DNA of 64,000 nucleotides from positions 1,602,932-1,666,931 of the forward strand of contig NZ_CM020866.1 of the NCBI RefSeq assembly GCF_009866525.1, given 5' to 3'. Shown piece after piece: positions 1 through 10,875 of the stretch. Both the position numbers and the translations under genes were made by a program. The notes under the pieces were generated by a model. It was not told where the DNA came from and ran no database searches. It saw nothing but the letters and a program-made list of their open reading frames with translations. Numbering within the stretch: the stretch's first letter is position 1; the number at the start of each line of letters is the position of its first letter. This DNA is from Spiroplasma poulsonii. GTDB lineage: Bacteria; Bacillota_I; Bacilli_A; Mycoplasmatales; Mycoplasmataceae.

Positions 1-56
1 TAATATTTCAATTATTAGTTTTTCATACAACAAAATATCATTTATTATCAATTTGA

Positions 57-239
57 TTAAATGGTTTTTCTTGTGGTGCTATTCATTCTAAAATACCATC
101 TTTTGTATCTATTTTGTATTTTTCTTTTTGTTTTTTTTAATTGTTCTTCACTATATTGTGATGTATTACAAGCAACTAAACTGGTTGTACTTGTTCCAAT
201 TAAAGTTATTGTTCCTAAAAGACTTAATATTTTTTTCAT
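57..239 (-). CDS. short spiroplasma lipoprotein
   Basis: A 60-residue protein starting MKKILSLLGTITLIGT and ending its signal peptide at a lipobox SLVACN, so the cysteine should be diacylated and the protein membrane-anchored outside. A good ribosome site (AAAGGAG) lies just upstream of the chosen ATG; the longer upstream start lacks one. The mature part is only about 40 residues, basic (many K and R), and looks like the stub of a longer lipoprotein cut short by a stop. No function recognised. Confidence 0.6.
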   Translation of the reverse strand: MKKILSLLGTITLIGTSTTSLVACNTSQYSEEQLKKTKRKIQNRYKRWYFRMNSTTRKTI

Positions 240-328
240 ATTTATCTCCTTTGTGTTTTTTATAAATTTTGATAATTTAATTAAAAATAAGAATAAACTC
301 AATTTATTCCTATTATAAGAAATTTTAA

Positions 329-1675
329 TTATTTATTATTTAATATTCTTATATTTAAAAGAAAAGCCATTAAAGCTGGAGAAATTCTACTAGAATTATC
401 ATTAACAGGATCTCAAATTTGCACACCATTATTCATATTATTTACTCGTCTTATAAATTCTTGACTCATTGAACCTCAATTAGTTAATAAATTTGAGAAA
501 TAGCTTCTCCATGAAATAGGATTATTATTACGTTGAATCGTACTAATTATATTGTTAAATCTAAGTGATTCTGAAGTAGCTAAAATTATACGCATTAAAT
601 TTGATGATATATTTATTCTTTGTTGATTGCTATTATTAAAAGATGCTAAAAATCGAAAAGAACTAAATAATGATTGTGAAGAAATATTAAGATCTCCATC
701 AGCGATTAAATTAGTATAACTTCCTCCAAAATTTAAATTAACATTAGTTAAATGATTAATTCCTAAATTTGTTCTATAAGTACTATCTGAAAAATAATAA
801 TATGTTCCATCAGCACTATTTTGTCTACCATTATCTTCTCTTAATATAAATCCTTGAAGATATAAATTTGATCTATCAAAAACTAATTCAACAGTATTAT
901 TTAAACTAGATAAACCTTGAAATTGTATACCTATAATAAAATATCCATTTTGGTTAGTTAAACGGTAAGTGCCGTTCGTTCTGCCAAATTGTTCTATTAT
1001 TCCTTCTCTATTTAAATAATCTACAACACTAATTAAAGAATCATAATATTGACTAAGATTGTCATCTCATTCATCTATTACTAAATTTGGTGCATAATTA
1101 TTTTGATTATTATTACTTGTTCGTCTAACTAATGGTCTAGTTATTAAATTAGGAAATTTTTCTATTAAAATATTTGGCTCTCACAATTTATCATTCATTA
1201 TTATAAATTTTTCAGTATGAGGTCCGGTTGAAAGATTTCATACACGATTATTTAAATTATTTTTATAATGAAAAATTGTTGAATTTGCTTTTTCTGATCA
1301 AATATCAATAGAATAACCATTTTTATAATCAATACCATTTTGTAAATTATATTCTCTAATAATATCATTTAAAGATTTATTTTTATTAATAAAAATTGTT
1401 TTAACAATATTTTTATTTTCATCTGTAATACGAATAGTTACTGAAGTATCAAATTTATTATCAGCATATCCAAAACCACCAAATTCAATTTTTTTTGATA
1501 AAACATTAAAATCAATTCTTCCTCTTGATGGTCCCCATCCTCATTCTTCATGATTATCTTGAAAAGATATTCTTGTATCTGAATTATTGTAAGGATAACT
1601 TATATTAGCAACCAATGTTGGCATTGTAGTTCCACTAATAGTTAATACACTTAATAAACTTAAAAGTTTTTTCAT
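329..1675 (-). CDS. secreted ribosome-inactivating protein (RIP) toxin, 448 aa
   Basis: Encodes a probable rRNA N-glycosidase of the ricin/Shiga family, which removes one adenine from the sarcin-ricin loop of eukaryotic 28S rRNA. Residues 1-24 are a signal peptide (MKKLLSLLS...PTLVA) without a lipobox cysteine, so the protein is predicted to be released. The RIP domain fills the C-terminal part. Candidate catalytic residues sit in the family order: Tyr272 in NLYLQGF, Tyr320 in FGGSYTNL, Glu369 and Arg372 in ATSESLRFNNI, and Trp400 in TNWGSMS; spacings of 48, 49 and 31 resemble ricin (Y80, Y123, E177, R180, W211). Residues 25-230 form a separate beta-rich region with an FGGFGYADNKF stretch, loosely like mucin/carbohydrate-binding modules (tentative). 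Two conserved tryptophans, including Trp400, use TGA. The start has an AAAGGAAAT ribosome site. RIPs of this kind are known from Drosophila-associated S. poulsonii, where they are linked to protection against wasps and nematodes. Confidence 0.88.
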
Positions 1676-1719
1676 TTCGTTATTTCCTTTATTTAATCTT
1701 GCAAATTTTTATCAAGACC

Positions 1720-1760
1720 TATTGACATTATATATATATATATATATATGCAAGTCAAGC
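1720..1760. promoter_or_regulatory. divergent promoter region with (TA)n tract
   Basis: A TATAAT box on the minus strand (1732-1727) lies about 50 bases upstream of the RIP start and could be its -10. On the plus strand TTGACA (1722-1727) is followed after about 17 bases by TATATA-type sequence and could drive the leader of the S1 gene. A perfect TA dinucleotide tract (1729-1749) sits between the elements; such tracts vary in length by slippage and could alter promoter spacing. No data on use. Confidence 0.4.
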
Positions 1761-1782
1761 ATTTTTAAATATGTTTATTTTA

Positions 1783-2115
1783 GAAAGGAGGTGAATATAT
1801 GTTTATTATTGTGATTATACTGCATTAATCTGGGCTCGCGGTGATTTTCGATAGTTTTGTGAAAAATAACTTAAAGTTTAAAAAAACTTTTGCCGCGCTT
1901 TTCAAAATACTTGGGAAAAATTCTAAGCGTTAAGCGAAGAATTTTATAAAGGTTCCCAAATTTGTTTGAAAGAATCTCAAAAATTTTTTTAACTTGTAAA
2001 TCATTTTATCACAAAAATTTAAGAAAATCAACCGCTCGCCCAATTCCTGCAAATGATTTTTTATAGTCTTAATGATATAATTAAATTATTTAAAGAAAGG
2101 AAGTATATTTAATTT
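1783..2115 (+). promoter_or_regulatory. structured leader with a tiny ORF upstream of the S1 gene
   Basis: This stretch holds no ordinary gene. It begins with a near-perfect ribosome site AAAGGAGGTGA (1784-1794) followed by a 9-codon ORF (1799-1828, MFIIVIILH). Further on a two-part stem pairs TTGGGAA (1911-1917) with TTCCCAA (1953-1959) and AAATTCT with AGAATTT inside it, and a smaller AAAGTTT/AAACTTT hairpin lies at about 1874-1890. The arrangement of strong translation start, short peptide and hairpins resembles a leader or a small structured RNA. I do not recognise a known RNA family. Confidence 0.35.
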
Positions 2116-2442
2116 ATGTATAAAAAAGGAAATAAAGTTAATGTTAAAATAACAAACGTTACACCTTATGGTGCTTTTTGTAGAGAAGAAAAGGCTGATG
2201 GTTTAATCCATATTAGTGAAGTTTCAGATTACTTTGTTAAAGATATTAAAGATTTTTTTGATATTGGTGATGAAATTGAAGTTGAGGTGTTAGATTTTAA
2301 TACAGTTAGAAAACATCTTAAATTAAGTTATAAAAATTGTCATCCTGAACTATTGAAAAATGATGATGGTAATGAAATACAAGAAAAATCACCTAGTTTA
2401 GAAAAGTCATTAAATACCAATTATTTAATAAATAAAAAGTAA
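2116..2442 (+). CDS. S1 RNA-binding domain protein (GSP13/YugI-like)
   Basis: A 108-residue protein that is one S1 (OB-fold) domain, residues about 5-73, plus a short charged tail. The S1 signature is clear: GNKVNVKITNVTPYGAF, then DGLIHISEVSDYF, then GDEIEVEVLDF and LKLSYK. Proteins of this size and layout in Firmicutes and Mollicutes (general stress protein 13, YabR, YugI) bind RNA and associate with ribosomes. Ribosome site GAAAGGAAG lies 12-20 bases upstream. It is a single-gene unit ending at a bidirectional terminator shared with the convergent terminase gene. Confidence 0.85.
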   Translation: MYKKGNKVNVKITNVTPYGAFCREEKADGLIHISEVSDYFVKDIKDFFDIGDEIEVEVLDFNTVRKHLKLSYKNCHPELLKNDDGNEIQEKSPSLEKSLNTNYLINKK

Positions 2443-2461
2443 ATAAAATTTATAAATGTTA

Positions 2462-2484
2462 GAAGGTTTTAAAAACCTTTTTTA
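2462..2484. terminator. bidirectional terminator
   Basis: A hairpin with arms AAGGTTTT and AAAACCTT followed by a T run on the plus strand. It lies between the convergent S1 gene and the terminase gene, whose stop codon is inside it. Confidence 0.65.
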
Positions 2485-4218
2485 TATTCTCATTTTAAAA
2501 CGATATGGATAAGAACCATAAAACAAAGCATCATATGGGTCATGATACATTTTACTATCGGGTGTGTTTGTTTTGGTGTCACTAAATCTTAGTTCACTAA
2601 TGCATTTATCTAAAAATGGAAAGTTATCTAATGTGCCATATATTTTGCCTTGAACAAACATTTTTCTTATTCATGTTACACGATTTATTATACCTGCTTC
2701 TTTATTAAGGGATGTCTGATGTTTTTTGGCTTTAAACATTTTAATTTTATAACCCAAATAAGGATAAATATCTTCTTGTAATTTTTGCATAAAGTCGTGG
2801 GCATTAATATCATAATGAAATGTAGCATATTCAAAATCATCAAATTTATCAAATGTATTAATTATTCATTGTCCATAATATTCAACTATTTCATTTAAAT
2901 TCATTGTGTTTTTAGGTGTAACAACATTTTCTTCAATTAAATATTTATCATATTCATTATTTTCATTAATTTTATAACCACTAAATAAAAACACTGTATG
3001 GTCTTCACTACCATTAGCATAATCCACACCAATTGAATAACTATCAAATTGATACTGTTTTGTATTGGAATTATAAAAATCTTGTAAATTATACTCTTTA
3101 ATATATTTACGATAATTTCGTAAAACATAAATACTGGGGTCATTATCGTTATATTCAAAACCGTAGTATTCAAGTTCAAATAAATCAGGTCGCTCTTCTT
3201 TATTTGCTAAAACAAGTTTTTTAGTAATATCAGGTATTTTATTTCATACAGAACCCATTGTTAATCGTAAATTAAAAATACCCAAACCATTAAATGCTTG
3301 TTTGTTTTCTGAATATACTTGGTTATGTTCTTTTAAAATATTTTTAATTCTTTCATTTAAGGGTAAATATGGGGTTACAAATTTTTCATAAAATACATGG
3401 TATTTATCAAAAGGATTAAAAGTAAATTGATTAGAATATGTTTTATGAAAATATGTTGTTACTGTTATATGTTGTTTTGCTATGTTATCTCATTCTTGAA
3501 ATGTCCAAGATAATTCTTTTACAGGAATAGAATTATCTAGATTATATTGTTCATTATTATTTTCATCGGTATATTTTTCATAAGATACTTTTAAACTTTT
3601 AGAACGAAACATTGAAACTCTTAAATTATTATATCTTTTATCTAATTCTTTATCAGTTAAGATTTCTTTTTCTTCGGCATGTATCATTTCATCTGTTCAC
3701 GCCGATATAATACCGCTACCTTTACCAACTTTACCCATAATTTTATTACCATTAGCATAACCCGCAAAAGCAATGCGAACACCACTAGGAAAAACAATCT
3801 CGCCGCCTTCTTTAACATTTTTAGGTCAAACAATACCATTTTCATTGTCGGGTCCTATATCAATCCCATATTTATCATATAGATAATTACAGACATTAAT
3901 TGTATCGCCAAATGTAGTATCTTCGTGGGTGTTGGCATATCTTCGTAAAATATTAGATGAAGCATCTGTAAAATTACAAGCAAAAAATAATTTTTCTGCT
4001 AAATGATTTCATGTTTTATTAGTACCACGCCCCGCTGAAACAAACTTAAAAAAAGTTGGCGAAGTAAAATATCGGGCATAACTATCACCAACAAATTCTT
4101 TAAATACTTCTCAATCAAAACCAAAATTATAGTCACTAAAATTCAAATCATATTTTTTATTTAAATGTTCATAACTAGTAATTCGTTTTTTGTTATTAAT
4201 TTTTGTAAAATCCTGCAT
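2482..4218 (-). CDS. phage terminase large subunit-like protein (left copy)
   Basis: A 578-residue protein read with TGA as Trp. Residues about 64-75 carry a Walker-A-like loop (SAGRGTNKTWNH), as in phage terminase ATPases that power DNA packaging. A second half begins an RNase-H-like nuclease core with YSIGVDYANGSEDHTVF (first acidic residue) and later HYDINAHDF and HDPYDALFYG, matching the ATPase-plus-nuclease order of terminase large subunits. The start was set by frame and by a GGGGGT site upstream; an ATG 7 bases earlier is out of frame. The gene is present again in inverted orientation from 62268. No portal or small terminase gene is adjacent; an ISLre2 element lies just upstream. Confidence 0.78.
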
Positions 4219-4233
4219 TTTTCATGTACCCCC

Positions 4234-5710
4234 ATTTTGATAAAATAATATTAAGTATTAAATATCATAATTTATTAACTAGCATAATTTAAAATATTTT
4301 TTTAATTAAGAAAGGAAATTATAAAATGGAATTAAAACAAAATTTATTAGGAAATTATAAAGAAAATAAAATAATAGAAACAAACAATGAAACTAAAAAT
4401 TTCTTGATTGAAAGAGATAATGAGATATTTAAATTATATCAACAAGGAAAAATATTACAAGGATATAAGGTTGTATCAAAAATACCAAAAACAATTAAAA
4501 CAGAAGATGGAGATATAACTTTAAAAAGACGAAGATATGTTAAATATGATGAAGAAAAAAATGAATATATAAACCGCTATCCTTTGGATGAAGAATTAGG
4601 TTTAAAAAAATACCAAAGAAATGAACAAAATTTAATAAATAAAATTACTTCATTTTTAGGCGATGGAAAAAGATATAAAGATATTTTAGATACTGTCGAA
4701 AACGCTAATCTTAGTGAAAGAACAATATCTAATATTTTTAAAAATGCAGATTTAGAAGAAACCGATTACATTAGTAATAAAAATAACAATAAAATTAAAA
4801 TTCCAAATAATGTTTTATATATTCAAATTGATGGGGCATTTGAACCTATGTGAGAAAATAAAAAAAGAGTTGAAAATAAAATATTTCTTTCAACTATGCA
4901 TGTTGGTGTTGATGAAGAAAAATCAACAAAAAACAGAAAAAAAATGAAAAAGAAAAAAGGCGTTTTTCAAATGATGAATAAAAATCATAAGAATAAAAAT
5001 GATAAATCTAATATTGATAATTTTATTGATAAAATTTTTAAATCAATGGATACTTATGATATTAATGAAGATACTAAAATATTAATATTAAGTGATGGTG
5101 AAAAACAAATTAAAAAAATTTATATAGCAATAAAAGCAAAAAATAAAAAAAACACCGTATCATATAGTTTAGATAAATTTCATTTAGTAAAAAGATTTAA
5201 AGAATTATTCCCAAATCGTAAGAAAAACCAAATTCATAGATTAAAATATAAATTATCAAAAATATATTTTTTTACTGGAAATTATGAAGTATTATTAGAT
5301 TTTTTAATGTGTCATTTGCCCTATGTTATTGATAATAAAAAGAAAATTTTATTAGAAACTATTGAATTAATTAAAAATAATAAAGAAGGAATTGAAAATC
5401 AAGCATTAGAATATAATATTGGTTGTCACATGGAAGGTGATATATCACACTACATTAAGGCAGTTAAGGGGCGTGGCGCGAAAATATATTGTAAAGAAAC
5501 ATTTATCAATATGTTAATTGCTTCAATGTTAAGACTTAATAGTAAAACAAATGAAGAAAAAATTGATAAAACTAATAAAAATAAAGAAAAAATTGAATTT
5601 AATATATTTAATTTAAATCAATCTAAAAAGCAATTTTTATCTTTATAAAAAATAAAAAACCCTTTAAAATTAGTAATAACTTTAAAAAGTATTTTTTAGT
5701 GTATCAAAAT
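4234..5710 (+). mobile_element. ISLre2-family insertion element, type 1 (left copy)
   Basis: One transposase gene flanked by short inverted ends ATTTTGATA (4234-4242) and TATCAAAAT (5702-5710). The exact ends are my inference from this pair of 9-base repeats; the rest of the ends diverge. It sits between the start of the terminase gene and a plectroviral gene remnant. The same element lies inverted at 60776-62252. Confidence 0.6.
4326..5648 (+). CDS. ISLre2-family (UPF0236) transposase, left copy
   Basis: A 440-residue transposase when the TGA at 4851-4853 is read as Trp. Likely acidic catalytic residues: D in YIQIDGAFEPMW, D in LILSDGEKQIKK, and E in GCHMEGDISHYIKAVKGRG; these are the conserved blocks of the UPF0236/ISLre2 group. 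The N-terminal 150 residues include a helix-turn-helix-like stretch (RYKDILDTVENANLSERTIS). Ribosome site GAAAGGAAAT precedes the ATG. The gene appears intact. Confidence 0.85.
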
Positions 5711-5863
5711 TCATAAATTTATAAATTATTTATTCAAATAAAAATTATGTTTTTAAAAAAGTTGAATTTTTTATAAATTTTGTTATCATTTAATTATAAG
5801 CGAAACTTAATTTGTTTCTAATTACTTAATTTTATTAAAAACCTCAAAATAATGTATACTACC

Positions 5864-6696
5864 CATATCAAGATATTAAAAAAGGTAATTATCTTACAAA
5901 TCCTACTTTTGAGAGTACTAATGGGAAAGGATTTATTTATAAGGATAAAGCTTATGATGTTAATTATAACAAAGGATATAGCTAATCCTTAATTCAAAGT
6001 TATTTAAATTGAATTCCTGTTAAAGAAAAGTTATTAGCAAAGCCGGTTGTTCATGATGGTCAGTATTATTATCAATTACGACCAGATTTTTTAGCAACAG
6101 CAGAACAATTAGATAAATTCTTATATTTAGAAGGAAGCTTTCAGACAAAGTTAATGTATTCGTATTCTCCTGATCCTGATGTTTCTGATCGTGATGGGCG
6201 AATTTTAGCAGCAACATTACAAGAAGCAAAGGAAAAAGAATTAATTAATAAGGACCGAACATTACGGAAACAATATTTAGCGTATGATGTTTTTGGTAAT
6301 AAAGAAGTAACAACAAGTAGTGCCAGGGAGGCAATCCAACAGTTAACTAATAAAATTCAGTTAACATCAAAGTTTGTTCATAAAAATGAAATTAAAACAT
6401 GAAACTTAAAAATGAAAAGATCATGAGATTTAATAATTTCTGATGGACGTTATGTTGTATATCGAATTACTGATCCAAATCAAGCGGGGAAATTTATTTA
6501 TTTTTCTTCAAAAGATGTCGCATTAGCAGCCATTAAAACGGCGGCAAAACTTAGTTCAGCGGTTAATAAACTTGAAAAATCAGTTTATTTATATAGTTAT
6601 ACAACTCAATCAAAATCAGTTGTTCCTTTTGTCTTTTATGATAATGATGTTGATAGTGTTATTACCAAGATTTATGAATATGAACAATGAAATTAA
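5864..6696 (+). pseudogene. 3' remnant of an unknown protein gene
   Basis: An open frame ends at 6696 (read with TGA as Trp) and can be followed upstream past an in-frame TAA at 5983-5985 to the inverted-repeat junction, where it is cut off. The longest intact part (from ATG 6154) gives about 180 residues with YLAYDVFGNKEV and YVVYRITDPNQAG, mixed alpha/beta in look and without a membrane segment. I do not recognise the family. Truncation plus nonsense codon mark it as dead. Confidence 0.55.
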
Positions 6697-6734
6697 GTTT
6701 TTAAGTGATTTTTGTTGTTTTAATAAATTAAAAT

Positions 6735-6790
6735 AAAGACTAGCCATGTGAAATATATTAATTGGTATTCCAAAGGGTTAGTCTTTTCTT
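6735..6790 (+). terminator. terminator
   Basis: Arms AAAGACTAGCC and GGGTTAGTCTTT with a 30-base loop and a following T-rich run. It lies after the remnant gene. Between it and 6948 I see only an AT-rich promoter zone for the protease gene. Confidence 0.55.
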
Positions 6791-6948
6791 CATTAATTAT
6801 AAAATGTTTAATAATTTGTTTGAGGGATGATATTTTTTTATTTTATTGAAAATTAGTTATTTTTTATTTTTTTTGATAAAATAAATAAGTATCTTATTTA
6901 AACTGACATAACATTTGAGGCCAATTAATATCAAAAGGAGAAAAAATT

Positions 6949-8634
6949 ATGCGAAAATTTCAGACAATACTAAATAGTTTATTAGTGTTTAGTTCTGCTA
7001 CAACAACATTAATTCCCGCTACTAATTTTATTATTCAACCAGTACCCTATAAGGGATCATTATCAGGATCTACTTCAAACAATACTGATGATTTTGTTTA
7101 TTCTGGTTATTTATTACGTTATTTTATTTCTAAATCTTCAAATATTAGTACTAATAGAACTGTTAAAACATTAGAACAAAATATTGTTAACAATAAAGCC
7201 ATAATTTATTCAACAGCCCAAAGTACAAGTAATGTTACAATGCAAAATGCGAATGTGTTTGAAACAGCATTAATGGCATCAATTGTTAATATTAGCATTT
7301 ATGGAATGGGTAGTTGAAAAGAATTTTTTGCGGAAACTTATTCAAAATGAATTACAACCCCTGATGAAATGAAAAATAAAAGCTGGGAAATTTTAAATAA
7401 TTTTTTCATAGATATTTATCCATACTTACAAAGTAATAATTTTGGAGCAAGACCTGATACGTTACAAAATAGTTTACAGTACATTGATAAGTATTTTTCT
7501 AATTCAACCACTTCAATTACAGTAACAAAACCAGCAGTTTATGACACAACGTTAACAATGAAACCAAGTGATGTAGTTGATTTACAATATCAATCACTTT
7601 TTGGGACAAGATTTGGGTTACAACAAGAAATTCCAAATAATGTTAATATTTGAAATAATAGTTATACTTATAATGCTCTTAAAACAAGCTTAATAATGTG
7701 ACAAACAAATGCTACGAAAGATGTCACTAATGATGTTATGATATTTAATGGTGATGTCTTACAAGATAATATCATTAATTTTAATGGTAATAATTTATCT
7801 GCTGGCTTAGCAAATATGATGAATGATTCATATACGAAAGCTTCTGCAGTATCATTAAAGAAATATCAAGATTTTGTTCAGCAAGCCACGCAGAGTCACT
7901 ATTCATCATTTGATAAATTAGATAGTGATTTAAAAAAATTGACAAAATATGAAACCATTAATTATCAAACCGGTAGTACCATTTTCTTAAAAGATAGTGT
8001 TGATGCAATGCGAAATTATTATGGTTGAGAAGATAGTACTGTTAATAGTTTTGAGAAACAAATTTTAAATTTATTTAATATTACTTATACTATGACTGGT
8101 GATAATTTTAAATATTTCTTAGCTGGTTTTTTATTTTCACCAGATACCCCATTAGTTAACCAAGCAGATCAAACCGAGGCTTTTACACGATATGATTTTT
8201 ATAGAATTCCAGGTACGGATCAAATTTGATCAAGTTCTCTTGCTTTTATTGTTTTTTCGGCAAAAGGGTTTAACAATTATTTAAAAAGTGGTATTAGTCA
8301 AGAATACCAAATGGGGTGATGAAGTTCACCAAACATCTTTACTGCATTAGACCATGAAATGGGGCATGCGGTTGATGTTTATTATGGAATGGTAACTTCG
8401 GCTCCAACAAATGCCGCAAAGAAATTTAGTAATATTTTAAATGAATTAGGAATTAAAGGGGAATATAGTGGCAATGTTTTTGGTTATGATAATATTATTA
8501 ATTATAATACAAAAGCTAGTGCTATGAAAATTGCTTTGATTGTTATCTTTGGGGTCTTTTGTGTCAGCATTATTATTGCTATTATTTGAAGTACTGCTCG
8601 AAGAAAAGCAACTCGTAAAAAAACAGATGAATAA
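6949..8634 (+). CDS. secreted, membrane-anchored anthrax-lethal-factor-like metalloprotease
   Basis: A 561-residue protein (several TGA read as Trp). Residues 1-25 are a signal peptide; residues about 526-548 (IALIVIFGVFCVSIIIAII) are a membrane anchor followed by a short basic tail, so the body should face outward. Residues 469-473 are HEMGH inside ALDHEMGHAVDVYYG, very close to the lethal factor zinc site (HEFGHAVDDYAG), followed by KKFSNILNELG, which resembles the next lethal factor segment. The third zinc ligand motif that should follow (FFAE helix) is missing there. Instead a matching segment, YGMGSWKEFFAETYSKW, is found near the N terminus (EFFAE at 125-129). The motif order is thus reversed relative to the family. 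Activity is uncertain. Ribosome site AAAGGAG precedes the ATG. Confidence 0.75.
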
Positions 8635-8661
8635 AAAATGCAATGATTGCATTTTTTAATT
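8635..8661 (+). terminator. terminator after the metalloprotease
   Basis: Arms AAAATGCAA and TTGCATTTT with a three-base loop and a T run, directly after the stop codon. Confidence 0.75.
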
Positions 8662-9454
8662 TAAAGAAGAAGGGAGATTAAAATGAGTAATAAGAAACAG
8701 ATGACAAAATTTGGGTTTATTGTTTCATCGTTAGGTGCAGCAATTGGTTTAGGGGCAATTTGAGGGTTACCGGGATATATTAATAAAAATGGAGGATTTT
8801 ATTTTTTCTTAATTTATATTTTTGCAATGTTAATTGTCGGAGTCCCATTATTAATTTTTGAATTTAATTTAGGGAATCTTCGTCGTAAAAGTGTTATTAA
8901 TATTTTTGAAAAAGAAAGTGTTTGCTTTAGTAAATTTGTTGGTTGATTTCAAGCAACTTTAATGATCATTATTCCAATTTATTATGCTGTATTAGTTGGT
9001 TACACCGTTATTTCCATTGGGATTGAATTTAGTCCTGCGTTAATTAGTAATGTTAATGGTAATATTTTTAATAGTCAGATTTTACAACATGGTGGCTTTG
9101 GGATCACTAATAACGGTGGTTTTCAGTGGATTGTTTTTTTAGCGTTTCTTTTTGTTGTGTTATTGTGTTATTAGTTGGATTAATACTATTATTTGGTATT
9201 AAAGGAATTGAAAAACTTAATAAGTTTTTTATGCCCTTATTATTTTTAATTATTTTAATTTTAGCAATCTATATTTTAACGGTGCCTGGTAGTAGTCAAG
9301 GGTTAGCGACATTGTTTTTAGTTGAAAACCTAGAGAAATTAAAGCAAAGCCAAACTTGAAGTAGTGTTTTCTCGTTAGCATTTTTTACAACATCATTAGG
9401 AATGGGAATTATGATGCGGTTTGCTGGGGTGTTGGTCCACAAAACCAAGATAAT

Positions 9455-10521
9455 AGACTTCTTGCGATACCCTTTTTTATTAAAATATTATTATAAAATA
9501 TAATTTATGAGGACATAAAAATATGAACAATAATAAATTTAATACTCTTAATGATAGAGAATGGTTAAAATTAACAGGAATAAAAAAATCCACTTTTAAT
9601 AAAATGTTAGATATTTTAAAAGTTGCTGAAATAGAAAAATTTAAAAAAGGTGGTAAAACTAATAAATTATCATTAGAAAATAGATTATTGATGACTTTAT
9701 TATATTGACGATAATATCAGACTTATTTTCATCTTGGTAAAAGTTTTGATATTAGTGAGGCTAATTGTTATCGTAATATTAAGTGAATTGAAGATATTTT
9801 AATTAAAAACTCTGATTTTCAACAACTTGCTGGTAAAAAAGCACTAATAAATGATTATTTTAATGATAAAACTATTATTATTGATGCTACCGAAACTCCA
9901 ATCCAACGCCCAAAAAAAGACAAAAACAATCTTATTCTGGTAAAAAGAAAAAACACACGATCAAAACACAAGTAATTATCGAACAAGAAACCAAAAAAAT
10001 TATTGCAACAAGTTTTTCGCTCGGAAAAAAACATGATTATGCTTTATTTAAAGAATCAAAAATCCCAATTTTAAAAAATACCAAATTAATAGTTGATAGT
10101 GGTTATCAAGGAATACAAAAAAATCACAATAATGTTCTAATACCTACAAAGAAAACAAAGAAAAACCCTTTAAACAAAGAACAAAAGCAATATAATAGAC
10201 TAGTTTCAAAAATGAGAATTATTATTGAAAATATTTTTGCTATTCTTAAAAAATTTAAAATTATTACAGAAAAATATCGTAATCGAAGAAAAAGATTTGG
10301 TTTAAGATTTAATTTAATTGCCTCAATTTATAATTTACAATTATTATATTTAACATAAAATATTTATTTAAAATTAAATAATTTAAATAATAAATTAATT
10401 TTTCGTTGTGGAAAAATATTAAATTTTTAAATAAAAAACATAATTAATTAAAATTATATTTTTCTATTAGTATCTTTTTTACAAATATTTGCAATTTTTT
10501 AACAAGTAATGCAAGAAGTCT
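9455..10521 (+). mobile_element. IS5-family (ISL2-like) element, copy A
   Basis: A 1067-bp element with ends AGACTTCTTGC / GCAAGAAGTCT and a 3-bp target duplication AAT on both sides. It interrupts the symporter gene. Confidence 0.93.
9523..10358 (+). pseudogene. IS5 transposase, copy A, with nonsense codon
   Basis: Same two-frame transposase gene as copy B, but GAGAAT has become GATAAT, giving a TAA at 9712-9714 right after TGA CGA. This stops the protein after about 63 residues, so copy A is probably immobile on its own. Confidence 0.85.
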
Positions 10522-10875
10522 AATACTTCAAAAGCTTATTTATTAGTAATTGGAATTTTATTTTTATCAATTACTAACTTAATCTTTATTTTTGGTGCTT
10601 CTGGTGCAATCGTTAATAATTTAGTTTCAGATAAAAATAATATTTTATTATTTCAAGAACAAATTACAAATAAATTTGGAAATGATTCAATGGTCTTTGT
10701 CTTTAATGTCTTACCAGAAACCTTTCATATTATTAATCAAAATACCATTGTTGGTGTTGGGAATTTTTTAGGAATTTTATTCTTTTTAGCATTATTTATT
10801 GCCGGGTTAAGTACTACGGTGGGAAATGTTGAAGTTATTGTTGATGCAATTGAAGGCATCGTGTAAGTGAAGTTC

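Larger units (their letters stand above)
2482..5863. repeat. left arm of a 3.4-kb inverted repeat
   Basis: Bases 2486-5863 match the reverse complement of 60623-64000 almost base for base. One difference noticed is a TGT/TTT change giving Cys or Phe in the transposase (LMCHLP versus LMFHLP). The arm holds the terminase gene, a whole ISLre2 element and the last 46 bases of a 63-residue plectroviral gene (on the minus strand next to 5863). Matching stops sharply after 5863/60623. The outer end lies beyond the right edge of the window. Confidence 0.92.
8683..10866 (+). pseudogene. sodium:neurotransmitter-symporter (SNF) family gene, broken
   Basis: The first part encodes KFGFIVSSLGAAIGLGAIW, the hallmark first helix of SNF (LeuT-fold) Na+-dependent amino-acid transporters, then further hydrophobic helices. 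The frame is lost near 9165 (a T-rich stretch where one base added restores reading), the gene is cut at 9455 by IS5 copy A, and resumes after 10521 with helices such as YLLVIGILFLSITNLIFIF. It ends at about 10866, where plectrovirus sequence begins, so the 3' end is missing. Three separate lesions make it clearly dead. Confidence 0.8.

Noticed and set aside
61..318. 85-codon plus-strand ORF rich in F, V and L
   Set aside because: Antisense to a lipoprotein gene with a clear signal peptide, lipobox and ribosome site.
1836..1960. tmRNA or 4.5S-type RNA in the leader at 1.8-2.0 kb
   Set aside because: The region is structured but lacks the tag reading frame and tRNA-like ends of tmRNA and the GGAA/GCAGCCA-type core expected of SRP RNA.
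3679..3882. Plus-strand ORF inside the terminase region (and its mirror at 62604-62807)
   Set aside because: It is the antisense shadow of the terminase gene, whose frame is supported by motifs over 578 residues.
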